From the NCBI GenBank assembly GCA_031267995.1, contig JAIRXZ010000035.1, positions 1 to 15,811 on the forward strand: DNA of 15,811 nucleotides, given 5' to 3'. Shown piece after piece: positions 7,403 to 15,429 of the stretch (positions are counted from its first letter, which is position 1; each line of letters opens with the position of its first letter). Origin of the DNA: Odoribacteraceae bacterium. Its GTDB lineage: Bacteria > Bacteroidota > Bacteroidia > Bacteroidales > Marinifilaceae. The notes under the pieces were generated by a model. The model worked only from the letters and a program-made list of their open reading frames with translations, made no database searches and had not been told where the DNA came from. The translations under genes were made by a program, and so were the position numbers.

Positions 7403-7429
7403 GCCGGGGCTTTTGTCCCGGCTTTTTTT
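7403..7429 (+). terminator. Intrinsic terminator of secDF
   Basis: GCCGGG (7403-7408) pairs with CCCGGC (7417-7422) around GCTTTTGT, followed by seven T residues (7423-7429). Just beyond it, TGCCCGCCG (7431-7439) and CGGCGGGCA (7455-7463) form a second perfect 9-bp stem with a 15-nt loop but no T-run. That second hairpin lies upstream of the next promoter box, so it is unlikely to be a leader structure of the permease mRNA. Confidence 0.85.
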
Positions 7430-7486
7430 GTGCCCGCCGGTGGCGTGGAGGCGTCGGCGGGCAGGCGATTATTCGCCGAATTTCAC

Positions 7487-7494
7487 TACTTTCG
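7487..7494 (+). promoter_or_regulatory. Putative -7 promoter element for the purine permease-polA run
   Basis: TACTTTCG lies 23 bp before the ATG at 7518. The surrounding sequence TCGCCGAAT (7473-7481) followed closely by CACTACTTTCGT is almost the same as that in front of the S41 protease gene. A TTTG -33 box is not evident at the expected place. Confidence 0.5.
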
Positions 7495-7517
7495 TGCCGT
7501 TCTAAAAATCGAGAGAG

Positions 7518-8807
7518 ATGACATTAGAGAAACTTTTCGGCGCGCGGGCGGCGGGTTCATCCCCCCGAACGGAGGTGTTGGCGGGCGTTACGACGTTCGT
7601 CACGATGGCCTATATTCTGGCCGTTAATCCCGCCATCCTGTCGAAGGCGGGCATGGATGCGGGGGCGGTGTTCACGGCCACGGTGATCTCAACCATCCTG
7701 GCGACGCTGATCATGGGGCTGTGGGCGCGGTTGCCCTTTGCCCTGGCGCCGGGGATGGGTCTTAATGCTTTCTTCGCGCTGGCGGTGTGCCTGGCGATGG
7801 GGCACACGTGGCAGTTCGCGCTGACGGCCGTCTTTATCGAGGGGATTCTCTTTATCCTGTTGACGCTGTTTAACGTGCGGGAGGCTATCGCCCGCGCTAT
7901 TCCTCCCGGTTTGAAACACGCCATTGGCGTGGGGATCGGGCTGTTTATCGCCTTTGTCGGGTTGCAAAACGCGGGGGTTGTCGTGCGCGACGAGGCGACG
8001 CTCGTGCGTTTGGGGGAGATCGCCTCGGGAACGCCCCTGCTGGCGCTGGGGGGACTGGTGTTGACGGCGGTGCTGCTGGCGCGAGGGGTGAAGGGGGCGC
8101 TGTTGCTGGGGATGTTGGCGACGACCGTGGCGGGGATCCCGGCGGGCATCACGCGTTACGATGGGCTGGCGAGCCTGCCCCCGTCGCTGGCGCCGACGTT
8201 TTTGCAGTTCGATTTTTCGGGGGTGTTTACCGTGGAGATGGCGATGGTGGTGTTTACCTTCCTGTTCGTGGATATTTTTGACACGCTGGGGACGCTGGTG
8301 GGGGTGAGCGTGAAGGCGGGACTTGCCACGCCGTCGGGCGAACCGCCGCGACTGAAGCAGGCGTTCATGGCGGATGCCGTGGGGACGACGGTGGGCGCCG
8401 CCCTCGGCACGAGTACCCTGGCGGCTTACGTGGAGAGCGCCGCGGGGGTGGCCGAGGGGGGACGCACGGGGTTGACGGCGGTGGTGACGGCAGGGTGTTT
8501 CGCGCTGGCGCTCTTTTTTTCGCCGCTGTTCCTGGCTATCCCGGTGGCGGCCACGGCGCCGGTGCTGGTGCTGGTGGGCGTCTTCATGATGACGCCGGTG
8601 AAGGAGATAGACCTGGGGGATTACACGGAGTCGATCCCGGCGTTTCTCTGCATCGTGACCATGCCGTTGGCTTACAGCGTGGCGGAGGGGATCGCCCTGG
8701 GGATGCTGGCCTACGTGTTCGTGAACCTGCTGGGGGGACGACGCCGGAAGTTGTCCGTGGCGATGTACGTGCTGGCCGCCGTGTTTATCATCAAGTACAT
8801 CGTCTGA
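7518..8807 (+). CDS. AzgA-family (NCS2) purine nucleobase permease
   Basis: This is a 429-residue polytopic inner-membrane protein of the AzgA branch of the nucleobase-cation symporters, which take up hypoxanthine, guanine or adenine with protons. Typical family stretches are TEVLAGVTTFVTMAYILAVN (residues 18-37), where the N-terminus is recognised most easily, then LPFALAPGMGLNAFFA, which forms part of the substrate site, and GLKHAIGVGIGLFIAFVGLQ. Further on are FVDIFDTLGTLVGV, and GTSTLAAYVESAAGVAEGGRTG around residue 300, with the conserved serine-rich turn and downstream Glu. About 12 to 14 hydrophobic segments are visible, and the length is normal. Sequence alone does not decide between adenine and guanine/hypoxanthine specificity. 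polA follows after 29 bp with no terminator, so co-transcription is likely. Confidence 0.93.
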   Translation: MTLEKLFGARAAGSSPRTEVLAGVTTFVTMAYILAVNPAILSKAGMDAGAVFTATVISTILATLIMGLWARLPFALAPGMGLNAFFALAVCLAMGHTWQFALTAVFIEGILFILLTLFNVREAIARAIPPGLKHAIGVGIGLFIAFVGLQNAGVVVRDEATLVRLGEIASGTPLLALGGLVLTAVLLARGVKGALLLGMLATTVAGIPAGITRYDGLASLPPSLAPTFLQFDFSGVFTVEMAMVVFTFLFVDIFDTLGTLVGVSVKAGLATPSGEPPRLKQAFMADAVGTTVGAALGTSTLAAYVESAAGVAEGGRTGLTAVVTAGCFALALFFSPLFLAIPVAATAPVLVLVGVFMMTPVKEIDLGDYTESIPAFLCIVTMPLAYSVAEGIALGMLAYVFVNLLGGRRRKLSVAMYVLAAVFIIKYIV

Positions 8808-8836
8808 CGGGTGTCGGGGGATAAATTAAAAACAGG

Positions 8837-11536
8837 ATGGAGACAAGAGAAAAAATTTTCCTGCTGGACGCGTTCGCGCTCATCTACCGCTCTTATTACG
8901 CGTTTATCAATAATCCGCGCCAGACGAGCGCCGGGGTGAATACTTCTGCGGCTTTCGGCTTTTGCAATTTCCTGTTGGAGCTGCTGGAGCGGGAACGGCC
9001 GACGCGCGTGGCCGTGGTGTTTGACCCGCCGGGGGGTACCTTTCGACACGCGATGTTTCCCGCTTACAAGGCGCAGCGGCCTCCCATGCCGGAGGATTTA
9101 CGCCGCTCTATCCCGGTGATCAAGGAGATTATCGACGGGATGGGCATCAAACAGTTGCACGTGGAGGGGTACGAGGCCGATGACGTGATTGGGACGTTGG
9201 CCACGCGCGCCGAGGCGGAGGGGTTTGATGTCTTTATGATCACGCCCGATAAGGATTACGCGCAGCTGGTGAGCGATCACGTGTTTATGTACAAGCCCGG
9301 ACGGGGGGGGAACGACCGCGAGGTGTGGGGCGTCCCCCAGGTGACGGAGCATTTCGGCATCGAGCGCGCGGAGCAGGTGGTGGATCTCCTCGGGCTGACG
9401 GGGGATGTTTCGGATAATGTCCCCGGTTGCCCCGGGATTGGCCCGAAGGGTGCGGCGGTGCTGTTGGGGAGGTTCGGGAGTATCGACGGGGTCTACCAAC
9501 ACGTGGAGGAGCTGAAGGGTAAACAACGGGAGAATCTGCTGGCTGCCCGCGAAACGGTGATGCTCTCCCGCGAGTTGGTGACGATCTGCCGCGATGCTCC
9601 CGTGAATGTCGCCCCGGGGGAGCTGACCCGCTCGGCGGTGGACGTGCCGACGCTGGAGAGGATTTTCCGGGAGCTGGAGTTCTTTACCATGTCCCGCCGC
9701 GTGCCCGGGATGGTGCGGGAGGAGGTGAAGGCGAAGGTGAAGGAGGAGGTGCGCGCCATCGTTTGCCGGGAGATTGGCACGCGGGAGGGGTGGGCGTCTC
9801 TGGTGGAGAGCCTGAAGGGGGCGCCCGTCTACGCGATGCACGCCCGCTTTGACAGGGGGAGTGTCCACGACGCGCTGCCGGAGACGCTGGCTTTCGCGGT
9901 GACTCCCGACGAGGCCAGCGTGGCGCGCTTGCCGTCGGACGGGGAGGAGGCGCGGCGGTGGGTGGAGAGCCTCCGCCCGGTGTTCGAGGACGAGGGGAAG
10001 TTGCTGGTATCTTTCGACGCGAAGGATGATGTGATTTGGACGCGTCGTGCCGGCATTGACCCGCGGAACGGGATCTTCGATGCCAAAATCGCCCACTACG
10101 TGCTGCAACCGGATGCTTCCCACGACCTGGAACGCGTGGCGCTGGAGGTGCTGGACTACCACCTGGAGGGGGCGTTTGAGGTCTCCCCGCAGTTGTCGCT
10201 GATGTTCGAGGAGGAGCGGGATGACCGGGTGCAGGAGATGGCCGAGCGCGCCGGGGTGATCTTCCGCCTGAGGGAGAGGTTGCAGGAGAAGCTGGAACGC
10301 GTCGGCGCCCGCCCGCTGTTCGAGGAGGTGGAGATGCCGCTGGTTTCCGTGCTGGCGGATATGGAGTACGAGGGAGTTTCTATCGACACGCGGGCGTTGG
10401 AGGAGACTGCCGTCGAGCTGCGGGAGAAGGTTGCCGCGCTGGAGGGACGTATCTTCGAGATGGCCGGTCGGACGTTTAATATCAATTCGCCCAAACAACT
10501 TGGGGAGGTGCTTTTCGACGAGATGAACGTGGATGCCGGGAACAGGAAGACGAAAACGGGACAGTCCAGTACCTCGGAGCAGGTGTTGGTGAAGTTGGCG
10601 GGGGAGCACCCGATTGTCTCCCTGATCCTCGATTATCGCGGCCTCAAGAAGTTATTGTCTACTTACGCCGAGGCGCTGCCCGCGTACGTGAACCCGGCGA
10701 CGGGGAAAATTCATACCCATTTCAACCAGGCGGAGGCCGCTACCGGTCGATTGAGTAGCCTGAATCCCAACCTGCAGAATATCCCGGTGCGCACGGAGGA
10801 GGGACGAGGTATCCGCAAGGCGTTCGTGACGGGGGACGCGGAGTTTTGCTTTTTCTCGGCCGATTACTCGCAGGTGGAGTTGCGCTTGATGGCGCACCTG
10901 AGCGGGGCGCGGGAGCTGATCGACGCTTTCCTGAACGGGGAGGACGTGCATGCTGCCACGGCTGCCAAGATTTACCGCGTGCCGCCGGGGGAGGTCACCC
11001 CGGAGATGCGTCGGCGCGCCAAGACTGCCAATTTCGGGATCATCTACGGCATCTCGGCATGGGGGCTGGCCGAGCGGTTGCAGATCTCACGGAAGGAGGG
11101 AAAGGAGTTGATCGACGGCTATTTCCAACTCTACCCTGGGGTAAAGGAGTACATGGAAAAGGCCGTGGAAGGGGCGCGCGCGAAGGGCTACGTGGAGACG
11201 ATCATGGGCAGGCGACGTTACCTGACGGATATCAACTCCTCCAACTCCGTGGTGCGGGGCGTCGCCGAGCGCAATGCGGTGAATGCGCCCATCCAGGGGT
11301 CGGCAGCCGATATTATCAAGGTGGCAATGATCCGCGTGCACCGGGAGATGAAGGCGCGCCGGATGAAGTCGCGAATGATCCTGCAGGTGCATGACGAGCT
11401 GGATTTCACCTGCCATCGCTCCGAGCTGGACGAGCTGCGCCAGCTGGTAACCAGGTGCATGGAGGAGGTGGTGCCCCTCGCCGTGCCGCTGAGTGTGAGC
11501 ACGGGAAGCGGCGAGAATTGGTACGAAGCACATTGA
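8837..11536 (+). CDS. polA: DNA polymerase I with apparently inactive 3'-5' exonuclease domain
   Basis: Pol I removes RNA primers and fills gaps in replication and repair. The N-terminal 5'-3' exonuclease domain is intact: FLLDAFALIYRSYYA at the start, GYEADDVIGTLA near 115-125, ITPDKDYAQLV, and the helix-hairpin-helix LTGDVSDNVPGCPGIGPKGA. The C-terminal polymerase domain is also complete: motif A DYSQVELRLMAHLS from residue 676, motif B RRRAKTANFGIIYG with Lys 729, and motif C QVHDELDF with His 852 and Asp 853. The middle domain has lost most proofreading residues. Where the family has D-x-E, this protein has H335-A-R337 (VYAMHARFD). The equivalent of YAAEDADVT reads EMAERAGVI (467-475). 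Only the exo II Asp (around 397-398) may remain. Length (899) is near normal. The ATG at 8837 is preceded by ACAGG. Start and family are confident; the exonuclease loss is from my own alignment. Confidence 0.97.
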   Translation: METREKIFLLDAFALIYRSYYAFINNPRQTSAGVNTSAAFGFCNFLLELLERERPTRVAVVFDPPGGTFRHAMFPAYKAQRPPMPEDLRRSIPVIKEIIDGMGIKQLHVEGYEADDVIGTLATRAEAEGFDVFMITPDKDYAQLVSDHVFMYKPGRGGNDREVWGVPQVTEHFGIERAEQVVDLLGLTGDVSDNVPGCPGIGPKGAAVLLGRFGSIDGVYQHVEELKGKQRENLLAARETVMLSRELVTICRDAPVNVAPGELTRSAVDVPTLERIFRELEFFTMSRRVPGMVREEVKAKVKEEVRAIVCREIGTREGWASLVESLKGAPVYAMHARFDRGSVHDALPETLAFAVTPDEASVARLPSDGEEARRWVESLRPVFEDEGKLLVSFDAKDDVIWTRRAGIDPRNGIFDAKIAHYVLQPDASHDLERVALEVLDYHLEGAFEVSPQLSLMFEEERDDRVQEMAERAGVIFRLRERLQEKLERVGARPLFEEVEMPLVSVLADMEYEGVSIDTRALEETAVELREKVAALEGRIFEMAGRTFNINSPKQLGEVLFDEMNVDAGNRKTKTGQSSTSEQVLVKLAGEHPIVSLILDYRGLKKLLSTYAEALPAYVNPATGKIHTHFNQAEAATGRLSSLNPNLQNIPVRTEEGRGIRKAFVTGDAEFCFFSADYSQVELRLMAHLSGARELIDAFLNGEDVHAATAAKIYRVPPGEVTPEMRRRAKTANFGIIYGISAWGLAERLQISRKEGKELIDGYFQLYPGVKEYMEKAVEGARAKGYVETIMGRRRYLTDINSSNSVVRGVAERNAVNAPIQGSAADIIKVAMIRVHREMKARRMKSRMILQVHDELDFTCHRSELDELRQLVTRCMEEVVPLAVPLSVSTGSGENWYEAH

Positions 11537-11545
11537 CGCGAGGTG

Positions 11546-12280
11546 ATGAACGGGTGGCCATGTGATACATTGCTGAACGCGTCGGCGTTTTTTCCCCCCG
11601 TCGCGGAGGAGTATGCCGAGGCAATTCCCCTGAGCGGCGCGGCGGGAGGGGAGGGCGGGGTGATCTCCGACATACTTCTGTGCGTGCTGCTTTACCTCGC
11701 GCTGCTGGCCACGGTGCAGCTGCGGGGGAGGGGGGTGTTGGCCGCCGCCTGTATCTATTTTCTCAAGAGGAAAAACTCCGAACAGCTCGTAGACAAGAAG
11801 ATCGCGCCCAACCTGTTGCCCCTGTTCTTCGCGCTGTGTCTGTCCTTCTTTACGCTCTCGCTCCTGGTTGTTTACCTCGTACACGGGCGATTCGTCCCCT
11901 TGTCGGCGGCCAACTACCTGTGCTTTTTACTGGCCTACCACTTCGTCCTGCTGGGCGTCATCCGGGTGCTGGGGTGGGTGTTCAACGCCCGCGACTGCGC
12001 CCGGGAAGTCGCGATCAACGTGTGGGTTTACAACACCGTTCCGGGCATTGTTCTCTCGCCCATTATTCTCACCCTATTCTACGTTCGACCGTCATTGTCT
12101 GAAGCGCTACTCACCCTCACGGCGTTACTCCTGGCGGTTTACCTCATCCTCCGCCTGGCGCGCTGGGTGAAAATATTATTTGAACACGGTGTGCCTATTT
12201 TCTATTTGATTTTATACCTTTGTGCCCTCGAAATACTGCCCCTGCTGGTGTTATATAAGATGTTAGCAGGAAGTTTTTGA
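11546..12280 (+). CDS. DUF4271 domain-containing membrane protein
   Basis: This protein of about 244 residues has six clear hydrophobic segments, near 40-58, 88-112, 118-142, 155-178, 183-203 and 215-240. A basic loop containing FLKRKNSEQLVDKK follows the first helix. Features such as the YNTVPGIVLSPI segment and the position immediately upstream of hemD match the DUF4271 family of Bacteroidota inner-membrane proteins, whose function is unknown. It starts 9 bp after the polA stop; a GTG at 11543 directly before the ATG is an alternative start, and both give nearly the same protein. Tight spacing suggests the same transcript as polA and hemD. Third-position base use changes from G-rich to C-rich within this gene. 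Confidence 0.75.
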   Translation: MNGWPCDTLLNASAFFPPVAEEYAEAIPLSGAAGGEGGVISDILLCVLLYLALLATVQLRGRGVLAAACIYFLKRKNSEQLVDKKIAPNLLPLFFALCLSFFTLSLLVVYLVHGRFVPLSAANYLCFLLAYHFVLLGVIRVLGWVFNARDCAREVAINVWVYNTVPGIVLSPIILTLFYVRPSLSEALLTLTALLLAVYLILRLARWVKILFEHGVPIFYLILYLCALEILPLLVLYKMLAGSF

Positions 12281-12307
12281 GGACGTGTAATGTAAAAATG
12301 AGCAGCT

Positions 12308-13060
12308 TTGAGAATAAGAAAGGTATTAGTTTCACAGCCCAAACCGACGACGGAAAAGTCCCCTTACCTTGACATCGCCGAGCAGCACGGGCTGAAAGTC
12401 GAGTTCCGGTCTTTCATAAAAGTGGAGGGCGTGAGCGCGCGGGAGTTCAGGCAGGAGAGGATAAACATTTTGGATTACACGGCAGTCGTGTTCACCAGTC
12501 GTACGTCCATCGACCACTTTTTCAGGATGTGCAACGAGTTGCGCATCGCGGTGCCCGACACGATGAAATACTTCTGCGTATCGGAAGCCATCGCCTTTTA
12601 TCTCCAGAAATACATCGTCTACAGGAAACGAAAAATCTTCTTCGGCGACAAAAAAGTAGAAGATATGACGAAGGTATTCCAAAAACACAAAACGGAAAAC
12701 TTCCTCATCCCCCTCTCGGACGTGCACAAGGAAAACGTGCCGGGTTTGATGGAAGACCTGCACCTGAAATACACGAAATCGGTCTTCTACAAAACCGTCT
12801 CCAGCGACCTCGCGCGAGAGGGATTCGACATCTCCGAGTTCGACGTGATGATCTTCTACACCCCCGCCGGCATCAAGTCTCTTTTCCAAAACTACCCCGA
12901 TTTCCAACAGGGGGAGACCGTCATCGGCGCGTTTGGCGCGGCAACGGCCGTGGCCGCCGAAGAAGCCGGCCTGCGTCTCGACATCAAGGCGCCCACCGAA
13001 GTAGCCCCGTCCATGACCATGGCGCTGGAGCAATTCGTGAAACTACACAACAAGAAATAA
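12308..13060 (+). CDS. hemD: Uroporphyrinogen-III synthase
   Basis: The enzyme closes and flips the linear tetrapyrrole hydroxymethylbilane to make uroporphyrinogen III, the branch point to haem, sirohaem and cobalamin. The 250-residue protein shows the divergent Bacteroidales form of HEM4: KVLVSQPKPTTEKSPYLDIA at the start, VVFTSRTSIDHFF near 60-72 (the FTS turn), then CVSEAIAFYLQKYIVYRKRK. The second lobe has VMIFYTPAGIKSLFQNY and TVIGAFGAATAVAAEEAGL, with the family ending APTEVAPSMTMAL. The only start in this frame is TTG at 12308, because a TGA lies at 12299-12301. An ATG at 12298 is out of frame by one base; see the findings. It lies 27 bp after the DUF4271 gene and 45 bp before rnpA. 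Confidence 0.9.
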   Translation: MRIRKVLVSQPKPTTEKSPYLDIAEQHGLKVEFRSFIKVEGVSAREFRQERINILDYTAVVFTSRTSIDHFFRMCNELRIAVPDTMKYFCVSEAIAFYLQKYIVYRKRKIFFGDKKVEDMTKVFQKHKTENFLIPLSDVHKENVPGLMEDLHLKYTKSVFYKTVSSDLAREGFDISEFDVMIFYTPAGIKSLFQNYPDFQQGETVIGAFGAATAVAAEEAGLRLDIKAPTEVAPSMTMALEQFVKLHNKK

Positions 13061-13063
13061 AGG

Positions 13064-13087
13064 GACGGGCGTCGAAAATCGCCCGTC
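13064..13087 (+). other. Hairpin between hemD and rnpA
   Basis: GACGGGCG (13064-13071) and CGCCCGTC (13080-13087) form a perfect 8-bp stem with an 8-nt loop, three bases after the hemD stop. No T-run follows, so it is a poor intrinsic terminator. It could stabilise the hemD mRNA end or tune rnpA translation, as the rnpA ATG is 18 bp downstream. Confidence 0.5.
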
Positions 13088-13105
13088 GCCGCCATCCCGC
13101 CCGAC

Positions 13106-13540
13106 ATGGAACCGGAAGCAACGCCCAGGCACACGTTCAGCAAACAGGAGCGGCTATACCTCAAACAGCGGATCAACGCCCTGTTGGCCGGCGGGGAGAG
13201 CTTCGTGAGCTACCCCCTGCGCGTCATCTTCCGTCTCTCCGAACGCCTTGACGGGGAGCCACCCGCCCGCGTAGCCGTGAGCGTCTCCAAGAAACGCTTC
13301 AAGCGCGCCGTCGACAGGAACCGCGTCAAACGGCTGACGCGAGAGGCCTTCCGACTGAATAAACACCACCTGCACGACCTCCTGCCGGCCGACCAGGGGG
13401 CGGACATCCTCCTGATCTACCTGGCAGAGACCATCGCGGATTTCACGAAACTCGAAAAAACAATGAAACATGCCTTCAAAAAAATGCGCGGGATCATGGT
13501 GGCGAAAGGCGACAATATCCCTGCTCCTGATCCCCGTTAG
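13106..13540 (+). CDS. rnpA: Ribonuclease P protein component
   Basis: RnpA is the protein cofactor of RNase P, which trims the 5' leader of precursor tRNAs. The 144-residue protein is basic and contains the defining signature RNRVKRLTREAFR (71-83), preceded by the strand VAVSVSKKRFKRA. The C-terminal stretch DILLIYLAE and the helix around KLEKTMKHAFKKM complete the fold. Length is within the range for Bacteroidales, which carry a slightly longer N-terminus than Enterobacteria. The 3' end overlaps yidD by 71 bp. The rnpA-yidD pairing is widely conserved and supports both calls. Confidence 0.93.
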   Translation: MEPEATPRHTFSKQERLYLKQRINALLAGGESFVSYPLRVIFRLSERLDGEPPARVAVSVSKKRFKRAVDRNRVKRLTREAFRLNKHHLHDLLPADQGADILLIYLAETIADFTKLEKTMKHAFKKMRGIMVAKGDNIPAPDPR

Positions 13541-13721
13541 CATCTACCGGCACGTCATCTCCCCCTGGCTACCGCCCGCCTGCCGCTACGTCCCCACCTG
13601 CTCGCGATACGCCGAGGAAGCCCTGCGCAAGTACGGCCCGTTAAAAGGAAGCTGGTTAGCCATCAAACGCATCCTCCGCTGCCACCCTTGGGGCGGATCC
13701 GGCTACGACCCCGTGCCGTGA
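13470..13721 (+). CDS. yidD: Membrane protein insertion efficiency factor YidD
   Basis: YidD is a small membrane-associated protein that improves YidC-dependent insertion of inner-membrane proteins. The 83-residue frame contains the whole family core: IYRHVISPWLPPACRYVPTC, SRYAEEALRKYGPLKG, and the ending RILRCHPWGGSGYDPVP. The three conserved cysteines are at 38, 44 and 71. The N-terminal amphipathic helix corresponds to ISLLLIPVSIYRHVI. The ATG at 13470 is the only usual start upstream of the core in this frame and forces a 71-bp overlap with rnpA; a rarer start nearer residue 15 would shorten the overlap. Translational coupling to rnpA is likely. Confidence 0.93.
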   Translation: MPSKKCAGSWWRKATISLLLIPVSIYRHVISPWLPPACRYVPTCSRYAEEALRKYGPLKGSWLAIKRILRCHPWGGSGYDPVP

Positions 13722-13722
13722 A

Positions 13723-13754
13723 TTTGTAAAATCGCCGAATAAACACTACTTTCG
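13723..13754 (+). promoter_or_regulatory. Bacteroidota-type promoter of the S41 protease gene
   Basis: TTTG (13723-13726) and TACTTTCG (13747-13754) are separated by exactly 20 bp, matching the Bacteroidota promoter layout TTTG, 19-21 bp, TAnnTTTG, with C in place of the last T. It begins two bases after the yidD stop and ends 22 bp before the protease ATG. Confidence 0.7.
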
Positions 13755-13776
13755 TCTCCTCGAAAAATCAGAACAC

Positions 13777-15426
13777 ATGAGAAAATTTACACGCCTCTCC
13801 GCCATCGTGCTGGGTGCCTTCCTGGTGACCCTCGGCATACTCTCCCTCGCCGAAGACAAAAATCGCTTCGGCATCAGCAAAGGATTAGACATCTTCGCGG
13901 CCCTCTTTCGGGAGGTCAACCTCATGTACGTGGACGAAGTACAGCCGGAAAAAATGGTACAGGACGGCATCGACGCCATGCTCAAAAACCTGGATCCCTA
14001 CACGGTCTTCTACCCCGAATCGAAAATAGACGAATTCAAACTCATGATGACGGGCGAATACGCCGGCATTGGCGCCATCATCCGCCGCAAGGAGGGACAC
14101 GTGGTCATCTGGGAACCCTACAAGGACTCCCCCGCCCACAAAGCAGGCCTCCTCCCCGGCGACAAAATCCTCACCATCGACGGGGAAGACATGGCCGACA
14201 AAGAGGTAGAATACGTCAGCTCCCGCCTCAAGGGAATGCCCGGCAAGGAACTACTCCTCGGCATCCGTCGCGTGGGCGTGGAAAAAACCATCGAAAAGCG
14301 CCTCACCCGCGAAATCGTGCAACTCCCCGCCATCCCCTACCACGGGATGATCGGCGAAAAAACGGGCTACATCTTCTTCACCAGCTTCACCGACAAATCG
14401 GCGGAAAGCGTCCGCCGCGCCATCCTCGACCTGAAAGGCCAGGGAGCCGAATCCCTCATCCTCGACCTCCGGGGCAACGGCGGCGGCCTGCTCGAACAAG
14501 CCGTGGAAATCGCGAACTTCTTCCTCCCCCGCGGAAAACTCGTCGTCAGCACGCGGGGAAAAGTAAAACAGTGGGACAAAGAGTACCAAACCCGCGGCAA
14601 CCCCATCCTCCCGGACATGAAGCTGACCGTCCTCATCGACCGCTCCTCCGCCTCCGCCTCCGAAATCCTCGCCGGCGCCCTGCAGGACTACGACAGGGCG
14701 GTCATCATCGGCGAGCGATCCTTCGGGAAAGGCCTCGTTCAAACCACCCGCGACCTCTCCTACAACACCAAGCTAAAAGTCACAACAGCCAAATACTACG
14801 TCCCCAGCGGCCGCTGCATCCAGGCGATGGACTACTCGCACCGCAACCCGGACGGCAGCGTGGGCGTCATCCCCGACTCCCTCATCAAGCCCTTCAAAAC
14901 CACCGCCGGACGCCTCGTCTATGACGGCGGGGGAATCACCCCGGACGTCAAGGTAACCCCCGAAACCTACGCCAAGGTAACGCAGGAGCTGGTAGTCAAA
15001 GACCTCATCTTCGACTTCGTCAACGAATACGCCACCACCCACCCCTCCCTCCTCCCCCCCGCCACCTTCTGCGTGACGGACGAAATCTACGACGATTTCA
15101 AACGCTACCTCCACCGCCGCGACTTTGAATACGAAACCGCCTCGCAAGCCCTCCTGGAACGCCTCGAGGAGGCCACCGTCTCGGAAAAATACCACGACCG
15201 CGTCGCCGCCCAAATGCAACAACTGAAGGCGGAGCTGGGACACTCCATCGACCGCGACCTGGATCTTTTCCGCGAGGAAATCTCCCTCGTGCTGGCCGAC
15301 CAGTTCATGGGACGATACTACATGCAGGGGGGAGTCATCGAGTTTCACACCCGCCACGACCGGGACATTCGCCAGGCGCTGGACATCCTCGCGGACGACG
15401 CCGCCTACCGTGAAATTTTGCAATAA
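13777..15426 (+). CDS. S41 family C-terminal processing peptidase (CtpA/Prc-like)
   Basis: This 549-residue protease has an N-terminal hydrophobic segment (about 7-25, LSAIVLGAFLVTLGILSLA), likely an uncleaved anchor or signal peptide, placing the rest in the periplasm. A helical region with LYPxYxVFY-like NLDPYTVFYPES follows. A PDZ domain spans about 90-165 (GAIIRRKEGHVVIWEPYKDSPAHKAGLLPGDKI in part). The S41 core includes TGYIFFTSFTDKSAESVRRA and ILDLRGNGGGLLEQAV. The catalytic serine is Ser 293 in the SSASASEILAG motif, with Lys 318 in FGKGLVQ, spaced 25 residues apart as in E. coli Prc. A C-terminal extension of about 150 residues (from 400) is usual in Bacteroidales members. Such enzymes trim or degrade envelope proteins from their C-termini. 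It has its own promoter and is probably monocistronic. Confidence 0.94.
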   Translation: MRKFTRLSAIVLGAFLVTLGILSLAEDKNRFGISKGLDIFAALFREVNLMYVDEVQPEKMVQDGIDAMLKNLDPYTVFYPESKIDEFKLMMTGEYAGIGAIIRRKEGHVVIWEPYKDSPAHKAGLLPGDKILTIDGEDMADKEVEYVSSRLKGMPGKELLLGIRRVGVEKTIEKRLTREIVQLPAIPYHGMIGEKTGYIFFTSFTDKSAESVRRAILDLKGQGAESLILDLRGNGGGLLEQAVEIANFFLPRGKLVVSTRGKVKQWDKEYQTRGNPILPDMKLTVLIDRSSASASEILAGALQDYDRAVIIGERSFGKGLVQTTRDLSYNTKLKVTTAKYYVPSGRCIQAMDYSHRNPDGSVGVIPDSLIKPFKTTAGRLVYDGGGITPDVKVTPETYAKVTQELVVKDLIFDFVNEYATTHPSLLPPATFCVTDEIYDDFKRYLHRRDFEYETASQALLERLEEATVSEKYHDRVAAQMQQLKAELGHSIDRDLDLFREEISLVLADQFMGRYYMQGGVIEFHTRHDRDIRQALDILADDAAYREILQ

Positions 15427-15429
15427 AGT

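Noticed and set aside
7431..7463. Purine riboswitch in front of the permease
   Set aside because: The hairpin is a plain 9-bp stem upstream of the likely promoter box, and I see none of the conserved purine-aptamer junction or loop sequences; the leader after the promoter is only about 17 nt.
9098..10609. 503-codon open frame on the minus strand
   Set aside because: It is a shadow of polA caused by the same codon bias; its His/Arg/Leu/Gln-rich translation has no recognisable domain.
13470..13540. rnpA-yidD overlap as something novel
   Set aside because: Overlapping or adjacent rnpA and yidD genes are common across bacteria; this is ordinary.
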